A DNA stretch of 64,000 bases from Bactericera cockerelli (GCA_024516035.1 CM044960.1:12856818-12920817), one strand, 5' to 3'; counted from the first letter of the stretch, positions 1 to 11,204 are shown. The notes: generated from the sequence alone by a model not told the origin. Numbers and translations: made by a program.

Positions 1-764
1 ACATCGCCAGTATAATATTTCTACTTTGTATTTCCTGAAAGTTATAGAAATATAGTTTTCGGTATTTTTTTTTTTTTTTTTTTTAAATTGAGCTGATAAC
101 ATTTCTGGACGAATTATGTAGGCTCTCTTGATTCCAAGAAAGTGATTTTTATCAATATGGTCTGTTTGTATGTATATGACATGTGTGTGTCTATAAAATA
201 TCTCAAGAACGGCCGGTAAATTTGGCATGTAAAATTAAAATGAAAATGCATGATTTGTTGATATAAATAATTTTATTTAAAGTTTAAATATAATATTATA
301 TCTACTTCGTATATTAAAAATATTTTACATAATATTCACATAGGTAACTAACTATAAAATGACTACCTAAAGTACGCACGTACCTCTAGAGTACCTACAT
401 CATCATCATAGGGTGGCGTCATCGAGAACGATGGTAGCCAGACAGTGGAGCAATGACTCAGCACTTCTACCTTCCAACATACCTATTGAATTTTATTAAA
501 AGGTAAAAACTACAGTAATTTTACTAAGACAGTAGACATAGATAATCAGTAGATTTGTACCTAATATTTACATTTATTTCAGCAAAAGCCCGGAGATTGT
601 GAAAAAAAACTCTTAAAACAAATCTGAAAAAAGAACATAAGAATGACTTTTTTATGATTGTCACTGGACAATGGACATCTATGATAAAAAAATAAATAAT
701 AATAATAATTTTGGTCTGGTTCGATCCCAGAAAAGATGTTGAAGTTATTCTACTTTTACCGATC
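1..764. other. AT-rich non-coding stretch
   Basis: AT-rich sequence with a long T run near 67-84 and no convincing conserved coding sequence. On the minus strand near 625-660 there are two pyrimidine-rich tracts followed by AG that would be good 3' splice sites. I considered them for the missing last FAR exon and treat this as unproven (see the rejected list). Confidence 0.5.
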
Positions 765-776
765 AAATCGATCAAT

Positions 777-1047
777 AGCCAGCGTCGATGGCATGTTGAA
801 TACACCGGTTCCCTTCAGAACACCGAAGTTAAGCGACATCCAGCGAGGTTAAGACTTGGATGGGTGACCATTCAAATTCTAATTCTCGTGACGCTGGCTT
901 TTCCCGGCCCCACTCAGGCTGGGTGAGGTCAATGTGAGTAGCAGGTTTGTGAGTTTCCTGCGAATGGAGGGTAAAACCCCCGTCGTGATATGACCATGGC
1001 AGTTGAAAGCGACGTTAAACCCCACTTAAAAAAAAAAAAAAAAAAAA
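777..1047 (+). mobile_element. 5S-rRNA-headed SINE, full length
   Basis: The first ~95 bases resemble a eukaryotic 5S rRNA gene, including the internal promoter region with AAGTTAAGCGACATC and the segment TTGGATGGGTGACC. A non-5S central domain follows, containing TGGGTGAGGTCAATG and GAATGGAGGGTAAAACCCCC, then GACGTTAAACCCC and a ~20-nt A tail. It is flanked by an exact 12-bp target-site duplication, AAATCGATCAAT, at 765-776 and 1046-1057. This is the structure expected of a pol III-transcribed, LINE-mobilised SINE3-type element. The exact duplication suggests a fairly recent insertion. Confidence 0.9.
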
Positions 1048-1057
1048 ATCGATCAAT

Positions 1058-2087
1058 GAATAATATATATGATTTTATTGATTCTGAATACAGACATACT
1101 GTTGACACAGTTTTTATGGGTAGGTGTTTTCTAATTCATATTTGTAACCGGTTTGGTAACAGACATGAAGTGACATTTATAATTATCAATCAATTTATAA
1201 TATAAGATTATAAAAAAATAAAGATAACAACTTTGCCAATATTTATCACCACGTGTAGACTTGTACCTATATACTTCCTGTATTTTTTGGAAAACACAGG
1301 TAAATTGAAATACTCTTCATTCCAGATTCTTCATTTGGACCTTGATAAAATAAATAAATACGTTTACTTGATTATACTTTGAAATCAATTAATATTATAG
1401 AATTATGCAGGTGACTGGTGAAGACAATAAATCCAGATATTCAACAAAAAAACTGGTGACACTTGGCAGCCGATCCAACAAGGAACTAAAGTTGTTTCCA
1501 TTTCAAATACCAACTTGTGTAGGGGTTTCTTTATGAAATAGAGCGCAAAACAAACAAAATTGGTGGCTTTCCAAGAAAATTATCATCTGTCCTTACTTCA
1601 AATTTCTGTAAAGTGGGCTCGCCAGACTGGAAATAGCTCCGCGAAACATAATTTGGATGTACCTAAATTTGAAATGTTTTTCATTATTTTTACCTATATG
1701 TTTGAAATTGATTTACGAGCCTCAAAAGACATGACCCATCGAAACCGCCGCCTACATTATCAAGAATAAGTGGCACTTTGTTTTTTTTAGTGGGCCTGTA
1801 ACTAGGTCCCAAAATTTTCTGTCATGAATATCATGAGTTAACTACTTATCGAGTACAAGTACTCAATAGGGTCAGTCCTAAAGTAACTCAGTCAAGTGAA
1901 GACTTCCAATCCAGGGTCAAGGGTGTTCGAGTCTTGTTAGTTGGTTCCCATGAAGAGACGACTCAGGAACCAAAGGAAGAATCCTAGCACAGCATAGAGG
2001 ACTCCTTTTACTACGAGATGAATCAGGTACAGTCTGAAAGCAAGCAGGATTCAGATAGAGTTTGAAATTTTGAATCAACATGAAATC
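1058..2087. other. Non-coding stretch, nothing recognised
   Basis: AT-rich sequence between the 5S SINE and the mariner-type element. Short open frames are present but show no family resemblance, codon pattern or splice context. Confidence 0.5.
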
Positions 2088-2791
2088 TACAGGGTGGACC
2101 AAAAAAACGTTTACACCCGTTAATGGTAGATTATTGACGACATTTCCAGGGCGGATCTGCAATCCGTTTTTTCGGATTCGCCTTCGTAACTGCACAAAGT
2201 TATTTTTTGCAACTTTCCAAAAAAGTCCGACTTTGGCTTATTCTTCAGGTCAGTACTATTTTCCTGTTTAAGATGAGTTGATTCTGAACAATTTTGCAGA
2301 AAGCCAACAAAATTTCGATGTTTCTAGCTACACTACTTTGTTTTTTACGATTTGGTTTGTCATATTTTTTTACACCTAAACAGAAAAAAAACACCAAAAA
2401 AAACTTTTTTACCAAATAAAACACTCGACATTTGTCCGAACAAATTTTGGCACAGACATGGGCAAGTTTGATAAAAGTTGGCGGCCGCCCCGCGGATGCT
2501 AAAAAATAATTTTACGATTTTTTATCACTTGATCTTCTGGGAAAAATTATTAGATGTTTGCCAAAAGCTCTTCAAAAATCCTAAGAGTTTTCTAGCTGTA
2601 GACTGTGTAAGGGCGTCTTGTATTGTTTACAAAAATTGTTTACATTGCTTTTTTTGAAAACCGCGGTCTCACATGCCTTCATCAGCCAGTTTAGGAAAGT
2701 TCAAATGATAAATTTCGTGCTTCTCAGATTGTCAGTGGTGTTAGCTAGATGTGGTAGTGCTGAGAGTGTTAGTCGCATGAACGAAGTTCAA

Positions 2792-3112
2792 TTCTCGACG
2801 GTTAATATTATTTTAATTATCAAAAAAATCTGATGGAATATTTTATTCATACCTGTATCTGACCTGTTGTAACACCAACAACTTATGGTTTTTTTGGGGG
2901 TAATACCATCTGTAAATTGAGTTATATCAGATACTATTGGTATCATAATATTCTCGACGGTTAATATTATTTTAATTATCAAAAAAATCTGATAGAACAT
3001 TTTATTCATACCTGTATCTGACCTGTTGTAACACCAACAACTTATGGTTTTTTGGGGGTAATACCATCTGTAAATTGAGTTATATCAGATACTATTGGTA
3101 TTACAATACACA
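2792..3112. repeat. Two-copy ~160-bp tandem duplication
   Basis: Two adjacent, nearly identical ~160-bp units begin with TTCTCGACGGTTAATATT. They lie inside the mariner-type element and differ by a few substitutions and one length change in a T run. Confidence 0.85.
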
Positions 3113-3674
3113 TAATTATTATTCATGTAAGCCCCTGAAAGACTGCCTTGATAATGTAGGGATGGTTTTTCTTACGCTTCCCTACGAGAGAAAAAAAAAA
3201 AACTAGGGAATTTTCCAAACGAAAATAGAGTTTATGAAATAAATCCAGGTAAATATGTAGGTAGGTTCTTCTATCATAAACAATACTAATTAAATAACAA
3301 ATATTTACCGATTGCCAACTCTTAATAGAAGTCTTGAAAAAAACAAGATAATATTTTGAAAAATGAATAAACTTTTGCAGTCTTTATTATGTTTTATACT
3401 ATTTTGATATAAACAAAAAGGTATTTAAAAAAACATTATGTGTTAGTATGTTCAATGAGAAACGATTAGACTCGTACGATTAGCTCAGTGGTAAGCTAGT
3501 CCACCCGGTCCGAACGCCAGAGCCAGCAAAAAATTCATGACTACAAAATAAAAAAGACTGTTGCCATTTTTTATTTAGCCATAGTACACACTATGGATTC
3601 TCCTCACACAAATTTTTGAAACCAATGGTGACTTTAGTACCTTAGTTCTAACTCAGAACTGTCCCTCTACATTC

Positions 3675-3760
3675 TTGCCTTTCTCTCTCTCTCTCTCTCT
3701 CTTTCGCTCTTTGCCTCTCTTTCTCTCTCTCTCTCTCTCTCCCTTCTCAATTCCCTTAGA
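3675..3760. repeat. CT microsatellite
   Basis: (CT)n/(TCTC)n low-complexity tract. The open frame across it is rich in Ser/Leu only because of the repeat. Confidence 0.9.
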
Positions 3761-4900
3761 GGAACTGTTGGAAGTGGCGTCCACCTTCCTGGATGCAAAG
3801 GTTGAACCTCTTCATCATGTTCCGTCGAATGTTGCGGAAGATTCCAGGTTTTTCTGTCAGGTCATCGAATGCCAACAGGATTCTTGCTACCAGATTTCGT
3901 AAACTATGTGCGTATCTGCCATTATAGCATCCGAATTATAATAATGTAACTTGTACTAAAAAAACTCAAGAAGTTTAAAGATAATATTTCATAGAATGCA
4001 GAAAAATATGCTTGAAAACTATCATCGAGAAACAAACAATCATTCATTTGACTGGCCTTTCATTTATTCCAAGGAAAATAATTATCAGACATAAATAGCT
4101 AATTACTCTTTGAGTACAAGACGACCCTACACGGTCAACACTTTTAAGATTTTGAACATCATTTTTTGAGACTTACCTGGTTTGTTTACCCAGAAGATCA
4201 CGTGATAAAAAATCGTAAAATTATTTTTTAGCATCCTTGGGTTGGCCGCCAACTTTTATCAAACTTGCCCATGTCTGTGTCAAAATTTGCTCGGGCAAAT
4301 CTTGAGTGTTTCAAAGTGTAAAAAATTTACATGAGAATTTTTTTTCTATTCAGGTGTCAAAAAAGATGCCAAACCAAACCGTAAAAAACAAAGTAGTGTA
4401 GCTAGAAACATCAAAATTTTGTTGGCTTTCTGCAGAAATGTTCAGAATCAACTCATCTTAAACAGGAAAAAAGTTCTGACCTGAAGAATAAGCCAAAGTC
4501 GGACTTTTTCAGAAAGTTGCAAAAAATCACTTTGTGCAGTTATAAAGGCGAATTCGAAAAAACGGATTGCAGATCCGTCCTAGAAATGTCGTCAGTAATC
4601 TACCATTAACCGGTGTAAACGTTTTTTTGGTCCACCCTGTATAGAAAATCGCAATATCTTTATTATAATACGTAGGTATATAATATTGCTTCCGTGAAAT
4701 TTCTAATATTAGAAATCACAAGTATTGTGTTCGTTTTTTTATAAATAAATAAATATTTTTTTTGCTCCGATTTCAATTTTTTTTCTTTTTTTTAATATAG
4801 TAATTTACATACATTTCTCAATCTAACTGAAACCATCCTTCCGGTTTAAAATTAAAATAGAAGTAAATTAATCTCGCTCCGACTGAGGTATAATTTTCAA

Positions 4901-5182
4901 TATCTAATGGAGATAGTCATGCTGGCTATAAGAAAGCTATGAGATATAAAAAGTTCTTGCCCACTCTAAGCCAATAGCTCGCATGAGTATTTCGAACCGG
5001 CTATGAACGATTTCTAAGCAAGCTTGAAGGAGATAGTCAATATCTAATGGAGATGGTCATGCTGGCTATAAGAAAGCTATGAGATATAAAAAGTTCTTGC
5101 CCACTCTAAGCTAATAGCTCGCATGAGTATTTCGAACCGGCTATGAACGATTTCTAAGCAAGCTTGAAGGAGATAGTCAATA
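4901..5182. repeat. 140-bp tandem repeat, two intact copies and a broken third
   Basis: Units start TATCTAATGGAGAT at 4901 and 5041. A third copy begins at 5181 but is split after two bases by the Helitron-like element at 5183-9374, and it resumes at 9375-9496. The second unit therefore preserves the uninterrupted sequence (around 5036-5065) and works as an internal empty-site reference for that insertion. Confidence 0.9.
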
Positions 5183-5693
5183 TCCCCCAAAAAACACTCC
5201 GTGTTCAAATAGTCGTCAAGTGTTGGAATGATTAAAAAGAACTGATATCAAAAACGTCAATTTTCTATGTTTGAAGGAATTGTTTTTCACATAATTAGTC
5301 TTTTGATAATTCAAGCAAAATAATAGCCTCACAACAACAACACACCTTTGAGCAAACTTCGATTTGGTATTTTGAGAATTTAACCAAAAAATAGCCACAC
5401 AACAAAACAATGCTCTTGTAAGAACAATGGTTCTGTAATTATGCAACATTGTTCTTACAAAAGCATTGTTTTGTTGTGTGGCTATTTTTTGGTTAAATTC
5501 TCAAAATACCAAATCGAAGTTTGCTCAAAGGTGTGTTGTTGTTGTGAGGCTATTATTTTGCTTGAATTATCAAAAGACTAATTATGTGAAAAACAATTCC
5601 TTCAAACATAGAAAATTGACGTTTTTGATATCAGTTCTTTTTAATCATTCCAACACTTGACGACTATTTGAACACGGAGTGTTTTTTGGGGGA
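5183..5693. repeat. 511-bp palindrome forming the 5' terminus of Helitron-like copy 1
   Basis: The two arms (5183-5428 and 5448-5693) are near-perfect complements around a 19-nt centre at 5429-5447. The outer ends read TCCCCCAAAAAACAC and GTGTTTTTTGGGGGA. All four family copies carry this palindrome at the same end, so it is part of the element and not a chance neighbour. The open frames on both strands here are mirror images of each other. Confidence 0.9.
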
Positions 5694-6469
5694 TATCACT
5701 ACTTTTTGATTTAATTGATTTTCCTTTGATAGATGAAATAAAAACTAATTAACAATCAACAGATAAGAAAAGACTTTTCATTTAAGGATGTTGCGATACG
5801 CAGTAATAATATAAGACTATCATATAAAATGTTGGGTAATTTATATTGAAGTACGAGTAGTGAGGTGACACTACCTTGTTTAATGAAAAAAGTTATAATG
5901 AGTTGCATGCTCGAAAATTATATTGTGACCCAAGTACTATTCCGTAAATAATTACAATTTGGCAATAATTAGAGATGGGTGATATCGAGTATTTCATAGA
6001 ACTGGTACTTCAGTAATCGATTACTTAAAAGTACCAAGCATTTATCCAATTACTTTTGTACTTGGTTTTAGAGGTTATGAGAGCGGATGTAAATGGAATA
6101 ATGGATTTGAGTAATCACTCAAGAACCAAGTACAAAAGCACTGGTTCTTTCATTATTCAGTACACTAACTAAATCTCACAATTTTGCATTCAGAACGTTT
6201 ACAGGAGATGAATCTCGGTTCACAAAATTTGTTGGGTGTTTTAGTTTCAAGTGTTTCAATAAATTAGAAGCTCCACCTCCTATTTTAAAAACTGAATTAC
6301 ATAATGTACATTTCTCTAAACCGTTCGATTGTTTGACAAAGAAGTTTCAAATAGAAGACTTGTTCCTACGAGACAAAGAGAAAAATATTAGGACACCGAC
6401 AGCTTAAATATTATTCATAGATAATATCGGAATAATTAAGTACCTCTCTCTGCTGTACCCAGTTCTAGA

Positions 6470-6730
6470 GATGGGTATTTGGGTAGTATTGTAATTGTAA
6501 TACCAAGTATTTAATAGAACCGGTACCCAGTACGGTACGCGGATCCAGTGTGTTATACCGTCACCAGTGTCGTGCATGGGTACAATTTTTTTGTACCCGG
6601 TACGGGTCCAGGTACCTAGCAAAATTTTGTACCCCGTATGGGTACGGGTAAATAATTTTATTTTGTGCCCGGTACGGGTACTTTTGTAACAGTACCCGGT
6701 ATTTTTGGTACTTTTCGGGTACGTTATCCT
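6470..6730. repeat. GTACCCGG / CCGGGTAC-rich segment
   Basis: A short stretch within Helitron-like copy 1 is dense in alternating GTACCCGGTACGGGTAC-type motifs in both orientations. The flanking AGAGATGGGT motifs (5972 and 6467) resemble insect hAT-type ends, so this may be a decayed nested element. Confidence 0.4.
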
Positions 6731-7536
6731 TATCTATAGTAATAAGATTTGTCTAAATTATTTTAACGACCAAACTAAATAAAATACAAAATTAATAGTT
6801 AGCCTTTAATGAGGTCTTGAACTCCAAGTTTCAGGTTAAAAGTCTAATAAGCTAGATTTTAGTATTATTTAAAATTACTATTAATGTTAATTTATTATTA
6901 TTATCACAATTAGGAAATAAAAAAATAGATTTATTAAAAATAAGGCTTACTCCTTTTTAATTTAAGTATGAATTTGTGAACAAAAAATAACTAGAATGTG
7001 AAAAAATAGTATTCTACCATATACTCGTATGTAAAACAAATTTGAAGAAAATCGGTTAAGTGGTTTTGGAGATACAAATGATGTAGTCGAAAAAATCAAA
7101 ATTGCCACGTGTATACAATGTGAAACAATCACGAGGAATAATTGTGTCTATAATTGGCAGTGTTTTTTTTTATTTATATTTATATATATGGTACATTTTT
7201 GTAAATTTTGAATGAGATCTGTGTAATTTACGATTCAAAATACAAAAGTATTGATCCAAATAAATGCTTTATTTGGACTGTCAGTGGCCAGCGTAATAGT
7301 TGTATCTACTGCCCGTAGTCTAGACATTTCGAATTCGATTCCCGGTTGTTGCAGAAAAACGAACAACTCTGTTTCGTGGTTTTGTTTACAATACAATTTT
7401 ATTTATATTATGTGCCTGTGTACATGGTAGGTAGATGGAAATTCGATCTTGGTAAAATAAAGAGGGAAATGAAAGTGCCGCGTATTATTGTATGTTCCGA
7501 AATTGCCTCTTACTATGGCTCTAAGAAATGTTGACC

Positions 7537-7771
7537 AGCTAGCGTCGATGGCATGTGGAATACACCGGTTCCCTTCAGAACACCGAAGTTAAGCGACATC
7601 CAGCGATGTTAAGACTTGGATGGGTGACCATTCAAATTCTAATTCTCGTGACGCTGGCTTTTGTGAGTAGCAGGTTTGTGAGTTTCCTGCGAATGGAGGG
7701 TAAAACCCCCGTCGTGATATGACCATGGCAGTTGAAAGCGACGTTAAACCCCACTTAAAAAAAAAAAAAAA
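7537..7771 (+). mobile_element. 5S-rRNA-headed SINE with internal deletion, nested in copy 1
   Basis: Same family as the element at 777, but it lacks about 35 bp of the central domain (the CCCGGCCCCACTCAGG part). The 11-bp duplication AAATGTTGACC flanks it at 7526-7536 and 7772-7782. Helitron-like copies 3 and 4 (near 55311 and 62091) carry the uninterrupted target, so this SINE landed after the copies separated. Confidence 0.9.
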
Positions 7772-8155
7772 AAATGTTGACCCATATATTTGCCTAACTT
7801 CGAGTTACTAAATATGGTGTCAATTCAGCATAATCAGTAGGTAGATATAAACAGAAGTGAGAAATTATACTAGATATAAATTTAATAATTATAAATTAAT
7901 AAGCAAGCATATATCCATGGAATATACCCTGAAAATTTCGGCTCGATTGGACAAAAAAAGCAACTTATATCATGTTACATACAAAGGTAGATGGATAATT
8001 ATATTGTGACATGTGACAAATCAATGTTGATCGAGTTAAACCATACTCACTTCGTTCGAAATTAAACGGTCATAGGAGGTTGACTCAAACTACCAACTAC
8101 TGTTTTTTTTCTCACGAGGAAACCGGACATTCAAAGTACAGAGTAAAAAAAAAAA

Positions 8156-8225
8156 CTACCTAGCCGGGATTCGAACCCAGGTCACCTTGCAAACTTTGTG
8201 TTTTACCTACACCAGTCGACGACCA
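8156..8225 (-). mobile_element. tRNA-like segment inside Helitron-like copy 1
   Basis: The minus strand carries a B-box-like GGGTTCGAATCCCGGCTAG preceded by a degenerate A-box region. The equivalent segment lies in copies 2, 3 and 4 (13473-13542 plus, 55675-55745 minus, 62470-62540 minus), always in the same orientation relative to the element. It is a captured tRNA-derived sequence, and not a functional tRNA gene because I cannot fold a full cloverleaf. Confidence 0.6.
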
Positions 8226-9374
8226 CAGAGACTGCTCAATACATAATATTTTATTATAATTTATCATTGTTTTGATCTACATCAATATTTTTCCTGTTAC
8301 TGGCCAATATTTTATACACTTCTCATAATATAGACCTAGTTTACCTCTTGATGTTGAATTCTTTTAATGAAGTTATAGAACGTTATTTTTCCCAATCTGA
8401 TAAAACGGTCTGCTGGCAGCTTGGATGAAGCAAAGACGATAATACCCCACCCATATTTTAAGTTATATGTGAGGCGAAGATTTTTTGTTACTCTCATAAA
8501 TCTAAACTCAGTTTTTTCTTTTTATGTCTCACACTGTCGCTGATTTTTCTCAAATTTTATTTACATCGTAGTATAATTCTGCGTAATTAGATCTTTAGAA
8601 AGAACCTTCAGTCATCAACTTGGGATAACTAGGCGTGGCTCCAGGGTTCATTATAGATATTCCTTTAGAGGGCTTTAAAAACTTTTCTACTTGTTTCAAC
8701 CATCTTAAATTAAGTGATCTCATTCCCTTTGACTAGACCTTTCTAAAAACACCAGAAATACATCTCTAGGATAAAAATAGACGGCTCTGGGCTCCAAAAT
8801 AAGTATTCCTTTCAAAGGCTATAACTCAAGTTTGGTCCAGTGTAATACTTTGGTTATATTTTTATATTTTTTACTATGATAAGGCCTTTCGAAAAATACC
8901 AGAACCACAGCTCCAAGATAACCAGGGGCGGCTCTGTGCAACTTTCCGGTTTTATTTTAGAAGGCTATATCTCCTATCCTATAAAAAATAAATACTTGAA
9001 ACTATAAAAGGTATGCAGAAATAAAAATTCCCTATCCAAAAATGTAGCTCACGTCTTTCCACGACAAGCACACATTGCTGTACCCTTGACAGAAAATTGG
9101 TCTGAAGAAAAAAAAAACCTGTATGAATATTTCCATGAAATTCAAGATTTTCGGCGTGGCCAGAAAACGACTTTAACTGTACGTAGGAACCTCGCGCTTT
9201 CGTGAAACACAATCTATTTTCGCGTCTCATTACGAATTTGAAATAAAAATTGATAAAAGTTAGCGGGAAGTGGGCGAAAACAATAAAGCAAAATACATAT
9301 AAACTCTGTTTCGTGTTAATATAGGCCGGGTGGCTGGCGCTACTTGACGAGCGCTCGCCTCCCGGCGAGCTTGA

Positions 9375-9837
9375 TCTAATGGAGATGGTCATGCTGGCTA
9401 TAAGAAAGCTATGAGTTATAAAAAGTTCTTGCCCACTCTGAGCTAATAGCTCGCATGAGTATTTCGAACCGGCTATGAACGATCTCTAAGCAATTTCCAA
9501 TATTCTTTTCTTTTTTTTGTCAAAGTTCTTTTTCCAATATTCTAGCATGAATAAGGACCCAAGAACAATTTTAACGATCATTCGGACTGTCTCTCTTAGA
9601 CTCAGAGGTACTAGAAAAACTGTAAGGAGTCTACCTTATGAAGATAGAGCTGGATTACCAGTGATCTACTGTTACTATGTATACCATTATTTCTTCTTCA
9701 TAATGATGTCAGTCAGTTGATTAAACATAAATTATATATTTTCTTATTCAAAATAGGTAAAAGAAAGGGAAATAATGCAACTTTTGAGGGAAAAAGGATT
9801 TCTAAGCAAGCTTGAAGGGTTCTCGGCGAAGGAATAA
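9375..9837. other. Remainder of the third 140-bp tandem unit with a ~310-bp insertion
   Basis: 9375-9496 continues the broken 140-bp unit. The unit then breaks at TCTAAGCAA and resumes around 9809 with a second TCTAAGCAA before AGCTTGAAGG, which suggests a ~310-bp insertion flanked by a ~9-bp duplication. The inserted sequence resembles nothing I recognise. Confidence 0.6.
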
Positions 9838-10048
9838 TAATAATAATATCGTCTTATTTATACTGCCCGATTAGGACTACTAACGTCCCATTATTCCAGC
9901 AGTAAGCCCAAGACATATTATTATGTGGTAAAAATCCCAAATGGGAGGATAACTTGTCATGTCCTGGCTGGGTTTCGAACCCATGACATCTGGAATCTCT
10001 GGATTCACAGAGTGCCGCCTTTACCACTGAGCTACCGGGACAGACTAC
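9838..10048 (-). mobile_element. tRNA-headed SINE (GGTAGCTCAGTGG family)
   Basis: The minus strand starts with the tRNA-like head CCGGTAGCTCAGTGGTAAAG, has B box GGGTTCGAAACC, continues through a body with CCCATTTGGGATTTTTACC, and ends in a (TAATAA)n tail. The head lies only ~20 bp inside the intron that follows FAR exon 8. Confidence 0.85.
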
Positions 10049-10069
10049 TCCGAAGGCGGCTTCACTTAC

Positions 10070-10201
10070 CGGTAGTATCGCTTCAGCGCTTTCTTCCTGA
10101 CCTCCGGCTCAAAGCTGTCCTTCAGATGGTGCACTAGGAGACCTCTCATGTAGGCCTCTAGGTACTCTAGCCAGTCCATGTCCGCGATGTTAAACGGAAA
10201 C
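10070..10201 (-). CDS. FAR exon 8: FAR_C domain, internal
   Basis: Acceptor TATGTATAG at 10202-10203 and donor CG|GTAAGT at 10069. Encodes about residues 431-475, including FNIADMDWLEYLEAYMRGL and ending KKALKRYYR. This matches the WxxY...GxxxYLLKE...RKxLKRLY region near the end of FAR_C. It enters in phase 2 from exon 7 and leaves in phase 2, so at least one further coding exon must follow below 10070. A SINE head starts only ~20 bp past the donor. Confidence 0.9.
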
Positions 10202-10359
10202 CTATACATAGATACACAATCAGACGAATTAGAGTTTGAGACGGAACTTGTAGATAGAATCAGAAAAATATTAGAATTTGAACCGGAACCTTGAGACACA
10301 ATCAGACGAATTAGAGTTTAAAGCTTAGGGAAAGTGTTGCTTTGTAAACTATATGTATA

Positions 10360-10404
10360 TTGATTCTAAATAAAACAATTTATCTTATATTATAATAATA
10401 TATC

Positions 10405-10435
<31 letters not shown>

Positions 10436-10905
10436 AGGTATATATTTTATTCAATTTTAATATGAACAGTAAAAAAATAAACAATATATATATTATTATT
10501 ATTATCTGACCTGGTTGCAGGGTTTTCAGTGAAACCCTTACAATTAACACTGCGACCTAATTAGATCTATTGTGACCAGTTGATTCTATTTGATTTTAAC
10601 GTCCTGACTGAGATAGTCAGGACGGGGGTTTTACCCTCCATTCGCTGGGAATCGTACCAGCTACCCACATTAACCTCACCCAGCCTGGGTAGGGCCGGAA
10701 ATGGCAGCCTCACGTGTTTGGATGGAACAGAATTTTCTTCGAAAAGTCTGCCCCAGCCGGGAGTTGAACTCGGGAACTCTGGACTACGGGCAGTAGTCAC
10801 AACCATTACGCCACGGAGGCTGCAACAATATATATAAGTATGTCCTAACTATAGGGCGGGGATATTGTCTGTGGCAATCTCTTCCACCCAACCGTTTAGA
10901 GTTTA
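10360..10905 (-). mobile_element. Retroelement 3' tail (GGCAATAACCCCGCCC family) split by a tRNA-SINE
   Basis: The minus strand reads a segment with GATTGCCACAGACAATATC and CCCCGCCCTATAG, then AT-rich sequence and a (TAATAA)n tail. The related copies at 17225-17455 (-), 23740-23945 (+) and 51518-51690 (+) carry the same conserved core and end in AATAAAG-like sequence plus (TAA)n, typical of a LINE or SINE 3' end. A tRNA-headed SINE (10491-10823) is inserted within it. Confidence 0.65.
10491..10823 (-). mobile_element. tRNA-headed SINE (GCCTCCGTGGC family), nested
   Basis: Minus strand: tRNA-like head with GTGGCGTAATGGTTGTGACT and B box GAGTTCAACTCCCG. The central domain (CTGGGTGAGGTTAATGTGGG ... 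GAATGGAGGGTAAAACCCCC) is clearly related to that of the 5S-headed SINE. Then come GGACGTTAAAA and a TAA-rich tail. An exact 11-bp duplication AACAATATATA is at 10480-10490 and 10824-10834. Confidence 0.88.
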
Positions 10906-11204
10906 TAATGAGTGTAGAAACCCGAACAATTAGAGTTAGAGTTTGAACGGGACCTTTCTACTATCAGATAAGTTAGTGCTTGACCAGGAACACAAACACA
11001 ATCAGAATGATGTAGACAATGAGGTTTGAACATAAACTTATTATTAGTAAAAATGAAACATAAAGTAAACAGGCACGGCCGGTGCTCAGGAACTGCGGTA
11101 CTGCAGCACCCTCAGACAAAAAAGAAAAAGAGATGATTTTCTCAAGTCCTAGCTCGTACACTATGAAAATTATCACTATCAAAATAATTAATGCATAATT
11201 ATTA

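Larger units (their letters stand above)
2090..4639. mobile_element. Mariner-type inverted-repeat element, 2.55 kb
   Basis: Long terminal inverted repeats of about 450-480 bp begin CAGGGTGGACCAAAAAAACG at 2090 and end with its complement at 4639. The element is flanked by TA on both sides (2088-2089 and 4640-4641), as in the Tc1/mariner superfamily. The interior has no transposase that I can read. It contains a ~160-bp tandem duplication (about 2792-2951 and 2952-3112), a CT-rich microsatellite (3682-3741) and a tRNA-like A-box remnant near 3478-3500. It is non-autonomous and probably old, since the arms differ at scattered positions. Confidence 0.8.
5183..9374 (+). mobile_element. Helitron-like non-autonomous element, copy 1
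   Basis: It starts TCCCCCAAAAAACAC and ends with the hairpin GCTCGCC-TCCC-GGCGAGC (9353-9370) followed by TTGA. The ends are not inverted copies of each other. Comparison with the adjacent empty 140-bp tandem unit shows insertion between A and T with nothing lost and no duplication visible. A 2-bp AT duplication would look identical. Contents: a 511-bp palindrome at the 5' end, a region rich in GTACCCGG/GGGTAC motifs (6470-6730), a truncated tRNA-SINE near 7270-7350, a nested 5S SINE (7537-7771) and a tRNA-like segment (8156-8225, minus). No Rep/helicase coding is visible, so it would depend on a partner for movement. Confidence 0.8.

Noticed and set aside
536..660. Candidate last FAR exon on the minus strand (good AG acceptors, frame beginning FVLRVFFHNLRAF)
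   Set aside because: The pyrimidine tract and phase would fit, but the sequence lacks the hydrophobic FAR C-terminal pattern and any real similarity. A chance AT-rich acceptor is as likely.
777..900. Functional 5S rRNA gene
   Set aside because: Only the first ~95 bases resemble 5S rRNA. The 3' end is replaced by a SINE body and A tail, flanked by target duplications.
2090..4639. Active mariner transposase
   Set aside because: No DDE/D catalytic pattern or long frame is present between the inverted repeats; the same holds for 24800-25239 and 43142-44346.
5216..5660. Pairs of identical proteins on opposite strands (also 25024-25371, 53462-53647, 60332-60517)
   Set aside because: They are mirror-image translations of palindrome arms and not genes.
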